A stretch of 58,923 bases of DNA from the NCBI GenBank assembly GCA_000961725.1, contig LADS01000005.1:1-58923 (forward strand). Reading direction: 5' to 3'. Within the stretch, counting starts at the first letter, position 1. Each line of letters starts with the position of its first letter. Origin of the DNA: Desulfobulbaceae bacterium BRH_c16a. GTDB taxonomy: Bacteria > Desulfobacterota > Desulfobulbia > Desulfobulbales > Desulfocapsaceae. Of the stretch, positions 53,228-58,923 are shown in pieces. The position numbers and the translations under genes are program-made. Under the pieces are notes generated by a model. The model did not search any database, was not told the DNA's origin, and saw nothing but the letters and a program-made list of their open reading frames with translations.

Positions 53228-54360
53228 AAAAAGAGCTTCTCACCATTTTTAACAAAAAAAAATGGGCCAGTCTTCTTTCAAAAGCCTGGCTGTTGAAGTT
53301 TGTCTCCCTGGTTCTGGCCGTCATCCTCTGGTCTTTTGTCGGAGGAGAAGACCGGGTCGCCAAAAACGTGATGATCCCGGTCGAGATCATCAACCTCCCC
53401 AGGGATCTGGTGATTTCCAACCAGTATAAGAAAGAGATAGAGGTAACGGTAAGCGGTCCTCGCTCGCTGATTAACGAGATGTCCAGTCGTGCTTTGACCA
53501 GGCAGGTAGATCTGTCGTCGGCAACGCCGGGCACCATGGTGATTGAAAATGACAATGCCCATATTCCGGTGTTGCGCGGCATCACGGTTCAGGGGGTAAA
53601 GCCTTCTTCTATTATTTTATCTCTCGATAAGCTGGTCCAGAAACAGTTTCCGGTTGTAGGGCAAACCGTCGGCAGTGTCGTCGATGGCTACTACGTCAAG
53701 TCCCTCGATTTAGACCCGGATGTAATAACCATCACCGGTCCTCAGACCACACTCTCACAGGTTGACGAACTGTATACAAAAAAAATAAATCTTGAAGGTG
53801 TCAATCGGTCATTGCAATTTCAAGTCCCGCTGGAACTTGAACCGGCAATAGTCGAACTGATCGGCGAGACCTCGGTTACCGCCGAAATCTCAGTTGGCGT
53901 CGAGATGGTCATCAGGAGTATGGACGGGGTAAAGGTCCATGCAGTGGTGGATGGCGTGGACCGGGAAGTGAAACCGAAAGAAGTCAGAGTGATTGCCAGC
54001 ATCCCCAAACTTCTCATCGATCAAAAGATAGATCCTAAAACCCTTTTTACTCTTACTGCCTCGGAACCGTTGGATTATGAAAATCTGAAAGTTATAGCTG
54101 TACCGAGGGTCGACCTGGAATTACCAATAGAAATTCTTTCGATAATTCCCGACACGGTGATGCTGGTCGGCAGCGCAGAACAGCCCGAGGCGGAGCCCCA
54201 GTCAAAATCGATAAGTAACGGCAATACATACAATTTATCTCCGGCCTCAAGTGAGGATCGGCAAGCGCTGGTCGAGAGCGAGGGTGAACACGGACCCGAT
54301 GCCAGTGGAAACAAGTCGATCAAACTGCTCAAAAATACTCAATCAAAAAAAAGACTCTGA
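53224..54360 (+). CDS. cdaR: YbbR-domain protein CdaR
   Basis: A 378-residue protein with one N-terminal membrane anchor (about 22-40) and repeated extracytoplasmic YbbR domains (about 45-320), then a low-complexity tail. In Firmicutes CdaR binds and modulates CdaA. The overlap with cdaA and placement before glmM reproduce that operon. The Ser/Glu-rich tail from about 325 is not part of a YbbR domain. Confidence 0.88.
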   Translation: MKKELLTIFNKKKWASLLSKAWLLKFVSLVLAVILWSFVGGEDRVAKNVMIPVEIINLPRDLVISNQYKKEIEVTVSGPRSLINEMSSRALTRQVDLSSATPGTMVIENDNAHIPVLRGITVQGVKPSSIILSLDKLVQKQFPVVGQTVGSVVDGYYVKSLDLDPDVITITGPQTTLSQVDELYTKKINLEGVNRSLQFQVPLELEPAIVELIGETSVTAEISVGVEMVIRSMDGVKVHAVVDGVDREVKPKEVRVIASIPKLLIDQKIDPKTLFTLTASEPLDYENLKVIAVPRVDLELPIEILSIIPDTVMLVGSAEQPEAEPQSKSISNGNTYNLSPASSEDRQALVESEGEHGPDASGNKSIKLLKNTQSKKRL

Positions 54361-54364
54361 AAAT

Positions 54365-55717
54365 ATGAGAAAATTATTCGGAACGGACGGAATCCGCGGT
54401 GTGGCCAATATCTATCCCATGACCATAGAAATCGCCATGCAGGTTGGCCGGGCGATAGCCTTTATTGTCAAGGATAAGGTGAAAGGTCACCGCATCGTGA
54501 TCGGCAAGGATACCAGGCAATCCTGTTATATGCTGGAAAACGCCCTGGCGGCGGGAATCTGTTCAATGGGGGTGGACGTTCTCCTGGTCGGTCCTTTACC
54601 GACACCCGGAATTGCCTTTATCACTACTTCCATGCGCGCCGATGCCGGGGTGGTGATTTCTGCATCGCACAACCCATTCCAGGACAACGGCATCAAGATT
54701 TTCTCGGGCAACGGCTTCAAATTGCCGGATGAGGTGGAAGCCGACATCGAGGATCTGATATTTTCGCAGAAAATGGCGGCGCTGAGACCGTTTGCCGACG
54801 AGGTAGGCAAAGCGACGAGAATCGACGACGCCAAGGGCAGGTATATTATGTTCCAGAAAAACACCTTCCCTAAAAATTATACGCTCGATGATTTTCACAT
54901 AGTCCTTGATTGCGCCAACGGTGCCACCTATGGCGTCGCTCCCCACGTCTTTGAAGAACTGGGGGCAACGGTCACCACCCTCAGCGCCTCTCCCGACGGC
55001 AGAAACATCAACCACGAGTGCGGCGCCCTCCATCCCCAGAAAATGGCCGCCAAAGTGAAAGAACTGGGCGCCGATATCGGCCTTGCCCTCGACGGCGACG
55101 GCGACCGGTTGATCGTCTGCGATGAACACGGCGAAATCGTCGACGGCGACCATATCATGGCAATCTGTGCCAACGAACTGCTCAAGCAGCGCAAACTGAA
55201 AAAGAAAACCCTGGTCGCAACCGTAATGTCGAATATGGGCCTGGAAGTAGCCATGGAGCGCATGGGCGGCCAGATGGTCCGCACCGCGGTGGGCGACAGA
55301 TATGTGGTGGAATGCATGCGCAAGAAGGGCTATTCGTTCGGTGGCGAACAATCCGGACATCTGGTTTTTCTCGACCACATTACCACCGGCGACGGGATAC
55401 TTGCCGGACTGCAGGTCCTGGCCATAATGAAGAGGAAAAAGAAGCCTCTGTCCGAGTTGTCGACACTCATGGAAAACTTCCCCCAGGTGTTGAAGAATGT
55501 ACGCACTTCACATAAAATTAATGTGAATTCTATTCCCACCTTCACCGAGACAGTCGCAAAACTCGAAGCAAAACTCGGTAAGACAGGTCGAATCCTCGTC
55601 AGACCCTCCGGCACCGAACCGGTAATAAGGGTCATGGTGGAAGGGCAGGAGGAAGCGCTGATCAACGAGATGGCCGATGAATTGTGCGATCTGGTGCAGA
55701 TGGCTGATCGAAATTGA
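54365..55717 (+). CDS. glmM: Phosphoglucosamine mutase
   Basis: A 450-residue alpha-D-phosphohexomutase. It has FGTDGIRG (5-12), active-site S101 in ISASHNPF, metal loop DGDGDR, GGEQSGH and phosphate-binding [14 protein letters not shown]. It converts glucosamine-6-P to glucosamine-1-P for UDP-GlcNAc, feeding peptidoglycan and lipid A. Only 4 bases after cdaR. In Firmicutes GlmM inhibits CdaA, so the linkage may reflect the same control. Confidence 0.96.
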   Translation: MRKLFGTDGIRGVANIYPMTIEIAMQVGRAIAFIVKDKVKGHRIVIGKDTRQSCYMLENALAAGICSMGVDVLLVGPLPTPGIAFITTSMRADAGVVISASHNPFQDNGIKIFSGNGFKLPDEVEADIEDLIFSQKMAALRPFADEVGKATRIDDAKGRYIMFQKNTFPKNYTLDDFHIVLDCANGATYGVAPHVFEELGATVTTLSASPDGRNINHECGALHPQKMAAKVKELGADIGLALDGDGDRLIVCDEHGEIVDGDHIMAICANELLKQRKLKKKTLVATVMSNMGLEVAMERMGGQMVRTAVGDRYVVECMRKKGYSFGGEQSGHLVFLDHITTGDGILAGLQVLAIMKRKKKPLSELSTLMENFPQVLKNVRTSHKINVNSIPTFTETVAKLEAKLGKTGRILVRPSGTEPVIRVMVEGQEEALINEMADELCDLVQMADRN

Positions 55718-56036
55718 TCTCGAAAATCCTCGAACTGAAAAAAACCGATCCTTTCAAGATTATACTTTTCGGTTCCCATGCCTATGGTGAACCGGGCCCG
55801 GATAGTGATGTGGATTTGCTGGTGGTAACCGAGGATGATTTTCTGCCGAACAATTTTGCTGAGAAAAATGATCTATCTCAGCGTATCTAACTCCATCACC
55901 GATCTTGAAAAGAAGATTCCGATTGATTTGATTGTCCATACAAAAGCCATGCACCGTAAATTCATTGAGATGAGAAGCATGTTTTCCAGGAAAATTTATT
56001 GCTGACGGAAAGGTTTTGTTTGAAAAAAATCACTGA
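55714..56036 (+). pseudogene. Frameshifted MNT-type nucleotidyltransferase (antitoxin remnant)
   Basis: Starting at a TTG overlapping the glmM stop, the frame reads [20 protein letters not shown] then HAYGEPGPDSDVDLLVV, the minimal nucleotidyltransferase motif GSxxxGxxxxxSDxDLLV. It stops at 55888 after a frameshift near 55870. The downstream part reads SITDLEKKIPIDLIVHTKAM and a second shift near 56000 leads to ADGKVLFEKNH and a stop at 56034-56036. Two shifts mean it is inactive. Intact relatives modify HEPN toxins. Confidence 0.8.
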
Positions 56037-56151
56037 AGATTGGGTTGAAGGCAGCAAAGGATGATCTGGATGTCATCGAAAGAATCATCGAAGATGATCA
56101 TTTGGCACATATCGTAGCTTTTCATGCGCAGCAAAGTCTTGAAAAGCTTTT
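56020..56151 (+). pseudogene. Truncated HEPN-domain toxin remnant
   Basis: From a TTG at 56020 the frame gives MKKITEDW, then an extra base near 56043, then LKAAKDDLDVIERIIEDDHL and HIVAFHAQQSLEKLL. This is the first part of a HEPN domain as found in MNT-HEPN toxin-antitoxin pairs. The gene is cut off at about 56151, exactly where a REP-like palindrome begins; the RNase motif (RX4-6H) is missing. It overlapped the antitoxin gene, as usual for the pair. Confidence 0.75.
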
Positions 56152-56220
56152 GAGTCTGGTTCCCATGCGCTGCATGGGAACTTAGCTGAAGATGCGTCGC
56201 ATCCAGCCACCCTATTCGTT
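56152..56220. repeat. REP-like palindromic repeat, copy 1
   Basis: GAGTCTG, then the palindrome GTTCCCATGC-GCT-GCATGGGAAC (56159-56181), then a second palindrome GATGCGTCGCATC, ending CAGCCACCCTATTCGTT. Nearly identical to the copy at 57009. It interrupts the HEPN remnant. Confidence 0.75.
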
Positions 56221-56281
56221 CGGAGGCGGACTCCAGCATTCAGTATCGTCGTGTCGGCGAAAGCGTCGGCAGTAGCAGCGC

Positions 56282-56674
56282 TTATTTTCTGCGTAACAGC
56301 AAGCCCTCGACATTACAAAAGTGTTTATCGAGAGTGTAGAGCTGTAGTCCATGCTGGAAAGCTGATGCAGCAATCCAAATGTCGTTGGTAGGGATAGGGG
56401 TTCCAAGCTTTTTGAGCTGATTTATGATGGCGCAGTAGTATTCTGCAGTATATTCGTCAATGCTGTAAAGAGTTACTCTGGGCGAATCCAGGAAAATACC
56501 CAACTCTTTTCGGTTCTCCAGTTCTTTGTTTCCGCCCCTGAAACCCGACAGAAGCTCACCGATGGAAACAACACTGATGCCGATGTGAACAACTTGGCGC
56601 AAAACCTGAACTACCTCGGGATCTCCCTTAAGAGCGCAGGAGTAAATATTTGTATCAATGAGAATTTTATTCAT
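56282..56674 (-). CDS. vapC: PIN-domain ribonuclease toxin (VapC-like)
   Basis: A 130-residue PIN domain with the acidic residues D7 (LIDTNIYS), E40 (SIGELLSG), D98 (TNDIWIAAS) and D116 (TLDKHF). Intact. VapC toxins cleave RNA, often tRNA or rRNA loops, when free of antitoxin. The ATG at 56674 overlaps the antitoxin stop (ATGA), a standard coupled arrangement. An in-frame TTG at 56680 is less likely. Flanked by decayed systems and repeats. Confidence 0.86.
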   Translation of the reverse strand: MNKILIDTNIYSCALKGDPEVVQVLRQVVHIGISVVSIGELLSGFRGGNKELENRKELGIFLDSPRVTLYSIDEYTAEYYCAIINQLKKLGTPIPTNDIWIAASAFQHGLQLYTLDKHFCNVEGLLLRRK

Positions 56675-56931
56675 TTCCAAAGCTCTTCGTCTATCTGTCG
56701 TTCATCGTCGATTTTCCTCTGGATTTGTAGAAATTCTTCCTCCGACCATTTACCGAAAAGACTGTCAAGATCATGCCATTCCTGGGAAAAACGTTTTTCT
56801 TTTGTTAGTCCGACCTGCTTTTTTAGCGTTTCCAGAACAAACTGGTTAACGCTCTTTTTTTCAGACGAAGCGGCTTCTTTCAGTAAAGCTGCGAGCTCAT
56901 CATTCATTCCACGAATTGATATTGATCCCAT
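56671..56931 (-). CDS. vapB: Antitoxin of the VapBC-like pair
   Basis: An 86-residue protein. The first 45 residues look like a ribbon-helix-helix (SISIRGMNDELAALLKEAAS), followed by a charged tail EEEFLQIQRKIDDERQIDEELW that probably wraps the toxin. The ATG at 56931 follows a GAGAAACC region. It overlaps vapC by 4 bases. Probably autoregulates the operon through the AT-rich 56932-57000 upstream region. Confidence 0.78.
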   Translation of the reverse strand: MGSISIRGMNDELAALLKEAASSEKKSVNQFVLETLKKQVGLTKEKRFSQEWHDLDSLFGKWSEEEFLQIQRKIDDERQIDEELWK

Positions 56932-57008
56932 GGTTTCTCCCTGAGTGTTAATTGTGATTCCACTGTGATATCATATTATGCACTCACTCCTTGATGTCAA
57001 GAGTAGAT

Positions 57009-57075
57009 GAGTCTGGTTCCCATGCGCTGCATGGGAACTTAGCTTGAGATGCGTCGCATCAGCCACCCTGTTCGT
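57009..57075. repeat. REP-like palindromic repeat, copy 2
   Basis: GAGTCTG, palindrome GTTCCCATGC...GCATGGGAAC (57016-57038), AGCTTGA, GATGCGTCGCATC, AGCCACCCTGTTCGT. It differs from copy 1 by only a few bases, in the same orientation. Lies between vapB and the RAYT gene, about 200 bases beyond the 3' end of the latter. The 56932-57275 gap holds only this repeat and a degenerate one. Confidence 0.75.
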
Positions 57076-57160
57076 CACTGATACCGTCTGGTTATTGTAA
57101 ATAAGGAACTTTCAACACTCCAAAGTCTTATACAGGAGTAATTTACCCCCTGCATCTTTC

Positions 57161-57194
57161 TCTGGTTCCCACGTGCCACTTGAAAACTCCGTGG
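57161..57194. repeat. Degenerate REP-like repeat
   Basis: TCTGGTTCCCACG at 57161-57173 shares the start of the two REP-like copies, and CCACG/CGTGG (57169-57173 and 57190-57194) forms a short stem. The GATGCG part is only partly kept (AGATGCGTCCATG). A probable decayed family member. Confidence 0.45.
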
Positions 57195-57275
57195 CAGATG
57201 CGTCCATGTCGGAAAGTACCACAGATTATTTCGGCGGTAATCGCGGTCAGTATTTGCACATGATCGTCAGATGAG

Positions 57276-58256
57276 TCAAGTCTGCTCTTGGCTTTTGTTT
57301 AGTATTGTTGTGATTTGTTTCAGATGCTTTCGCAATATTTTGTCGTTGTCCTTTCGGGCTTTAATTCTCTCAACCACACTGCTCACTGTGCTGTACTTAC
57401 TGATCGAAAAATGCTGTCCGACATCAGCAAGCGTTTCATGGGAGTATAACCGAACAATGTATATCGCCACATCTCGCGGTAAATTCTCTATGCCGCGTTT
57501 CGACACGGCAAGATCCTCCTTTTTCACTTTGAAATGTTCGCAGACAATTGAAACGATATGATCGGCCGTCGGAGCAAGATCACGAGATCTCGGGATCTCA
57601 TCCTGGTCGCTCAAATGCTGAAACTTTTCTTTGACCCACTGTTTGAAGGAATCACTCCCCAATACTGAAGGCAGATTTGCTAAAGAATAAAACCGTTCTA
57701 TCCTTTTAGGTTCGCCTTGGGAGACAAAATCAAGATAGAAGGTTTTTTGATCACTCTTTTTTTCACATAGCATGGCCAACAGCATATTCTTCTTTAACCA
57801 AGCCCACTTCTCTGCAGTTGAAATATATCCATGGTGACTGCTATAGGGATAATCCTGTAACTCCTTACCTATCCCTGCCCGTATAGGGTTTCTATGGATA
57901 TAGCGTAATACTTCGAGAAGGTGGCTGTCCGCGTCAATAAGTACGGCTTTGTATCTGCCCCGAAAGAGCTGGCCGTCCTGGTCGTGACAACGGTTGAAAC
58001 GCTGGGTGTAAACGCCGTTTATGTGTCGCATGCAGCGGGATAAATTGCCGACAGGAGTATGCACCAGCAGATGATAATGATTGGACATCAGGCAATAGGC
58101 AGCTATCTTGAAATTCCATCTCTCATCCGTCTCCTGAAGCAGCCTGATGAAGGTTTGGTAATCTTCGGAGTCCAGGAAAATATCTTCCCTTCTCCTGCCA
58201 CGATTCATGACATGATACCAAGCACCTGGGTATTCGATGCGTAACGGTCTTGACAT
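57276..58256 (-). CDS. REP-associated tyrosine transposase (RAYT) with DnaA-C-like tail
   Basis: A 326-residue Y1-transposase. The HUH motif HYH is at 60-62 (SNHYHLLVHTP) and the single catalytic Tyr is Y102 (FRGRYKAVLI), followed by EVLRYIHRNPIRAGI. Residues about 225-310 (VCEHFKVKKEDLAVSKRG... DVGQHFSISKYSTVS) resemble a DnaA domain IV helix-turn-helix, as seen in one RAYT group. RAYTs cut single-stranded DNA at REP palindromes. It is intact, and two REP-like palindromes lie just downstream. No terminal repeats typical of an IS are seen. Confidence 0.88.
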   Translation of the reverse strand: MSRPLRIEYPGAWYHVMNRGRRREDIFLDSEDYQTFIRLLQETDERWNFKIAAYCLMSNHYHLLVHTPVGNLSRCMRHINGVYTQRFNRCHDQDGQLFRGRYKAVLIDADSHLLEVLRYIHRNPIRAGIGKELQDYPYSSHHGYISTAEKWAWLKKNMLLAMLCEKKSDQKTFYLDFVSQGEPKRIERFYSLANLPSVLGSDSFKQWVKEKFQHLSDQDEIPRSRDLAPTADHIVSIVCEHFKVKKEDLAVSKRGIENLPRDVAIYIVRLYSHETLADVGQHFSISKYSTVSSVVERIKARKDNDKILRKHLKQITTILNKSQEQT

Positions 58257-58331
58257 AATCGGAACTTATAAGAAAAAAGCATTTACAAGCCAACAGTAGA
58301 CTTGCCCCTTTGTACCTTTGTGTTGCTTGGT

Positions 58332-58628
58332 TTAACTATGCACGAATGTATGAACATCAACCAGGCGGGAACCAATACAAGATTCTGCAATTTTCAAGTC
58401 GAAGTCTGCTTGTAAGTTCATCCAGTATTGAGGTGACTGGTCGAAGGCGCGACCAAATAGCAACGCCAATTCTGCCGTCACCGGGCGTGCTCCTTTGGTG
58501 ACATGTGATATGCGCATGGGAGAAACACCAATTGCCCTGGCAAATTGTGCTTGCGATACACTCAACTCTTCCAGTATCTCAGTCAGATACTCACCAGGAT
58601 GGATTGCGGGTAATCCGTTATAAGTCAT
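58332..58628 (-). CDS. higA: HigA-family antitoxin
   Basis: A 98-residue Xre-type helix-turn-helix protein: the IHPGEYLTEILEEL start (9-22), SQAQFARAIGVSPMRISHV helix-turn-helix (25-43) and ALLFGRAFDQSPQYWMNLQ, all typical of HigA addiction-module antidotes. AAGGAG lies 9 bases before the ATG. It overlaps the higB frame by 11 bases in the usual toxin-first order. Intact although its toxin is frameshifted. Confidence 0.88.
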   Translation of the reverse strand: MTYNGLPAIHPGEYLTEILEELSVSQAQFARAIGVSPMRISHVTKGARPVTAELALLFGRAFDQSPQYWMNLQADFDLKIAESCIGSRLVDVHTFVHS

Positions 58629-58918
58629 GATAATATCTCCTTAGTGGTTCAACAATTTCAACATCGAAGGCATGCCCTCCTTCGAACCGAAAACAAACCC
58701 GCCACTGGCCATTAATACGGATGCTCCATTTGTCATTCCTGTCCCGTGAGCTTTTCTAAATGATTGGACGGTGGAAGGCGTAAATCTTCAATTTTCGTGG
58801 CGGCATGTATCTGCTTCAACCGCATCCCAGCTCGTTTCAATATCTCGATCGGCAATCGCCGTGATTTGCCAGTTGAAAAGAAATTTTCAGTTTCAGATGA
58901 AGCAAAGGTTTGAATCAT
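58618..58918 (-). pseudogene. higB: Frameshifted HigB-type toxin
   Basis: From the ATG at 58918 the frame reads MIQTFASSETENFFSTGKS... NHLEKLTGQE and stops at 58733. The next frame continues with NDKWSIRINGQWRVCFRFEG and ends inside higA at 58618-58620. Joined, the product would be a normal RelE-fold HigB (about 100 residues). The shift falls at GGGACAGG, where GGAGAC would be expected, so a 2-base loss is likely. The toxin is presumably inactive unless a recoding event restores the frame. Confidence 0.82.
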
Positions 58919-58923
58919 AATTT

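Noticed and set aside
1..58923. CRISPR arrays or defence islands
   Set aside because: No regularly spaced direct repeats or cas-like genes were seen; only toxin-antitoxin genes at the right end.

Overview
The window reads as chromosomal DNA of a Gram-negative anaerobe, most likely a sulfate-reducing Desulfobacterota bacterium of the Desulfobulbales type. This is inferred from gene content; no rRNA or other marker for firm placement is present. The basis is an outer-membrane lipid A operon (lpxD-fabZ-lpxA-lpxI), a B12-dependent acyl-CoA mutase and extensive beta-oxidation genes with ETF, SelB, a CdaA-CdaR-GlmM operon, and several families of dispersed palindromic elements between genes.

Region 1 (1-20.4 kb) follows a partial IS110-type transposase. 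It is an acyl-CoA catabolism island: a dienoyl-CoA isomerase-like crotonase with a transglutaminase-like protein, a fused isobutyryl-CoA mutase (IcmF), a TetR regulator, EtfA/EtfB, an acyl-CoA dehydrogenase and a medium-chain-type acyl-CoA ligase on the minus strand. Divergently there are a thiolase, 3-hydroxyacyl-CoA dehydrogenase, M24 peptidase-like protein, DUF6125-like Cys-rich protein, crotonase, second acyl-CoA dehydrogenase and nitroreductase. Together they can activate a short or branched fatty acid such as butyrate or isobutyrate, interconvert the carbon skeletons and oxidise butyryl-CoA to acetyl-CoA. The divergent promoter region at 13.2-13.7 kb carries two copies of one operator-like motif.

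Region 2 (20.5-45.4 kb) is mainly housekeeping and cell envelope: a NamZ-type exo-muramidase homologue, lpxD-fabZ-lpxA-lpxI, MurU- and AmgK-like enzymes, Der, an aminotransferase, a DnaJ-domain membrane protein, FtsY, an Mrp Fe-S carrier, an MBL-fold hydrolase, SelB, TilS, an orphan receiver and an Hpt protein, Mpl, a cupin with an Fnr-like promoter, tRNA-Gln(CUG), a MEMO-family protein, CysS and an AmpG-like permease. NamZ, MurU, AmgK, Mpl and AmpG form a nearly complete set for muropeptide and MurNAc recycling, scattered over 25 kb.

Region 3 (45.4-55.7 kb) has a PilZ protein, a sigma-54 activator, a small membrane protein, a very large AsmA-like DUF748 protein and the c-di-AMP operon cdaA-cdaR-glmM, preceded by a 665-bp gene-free stretch with a strong promoter and strong stems.

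Region 4 (55.7-58.9 kb) is accessory and decaying: a frameshifted MNT/HEPN toxin-antitoxin pair, an intact VapBC-like pair, a HigBA pair with a frameshifted toxin, and a RAYT transposase next to REP-like palindromes. Small non-coding repeats are the most unusual aspect of the window. There are at least four families: a ~141-145 bp element with terminal inverted repeats (two copies), an AGTACCTT hairpin family (two copies), a 135-bp TGTAACCGTTCA inverted repeat, and a GTTCCCATGC REP-like family.
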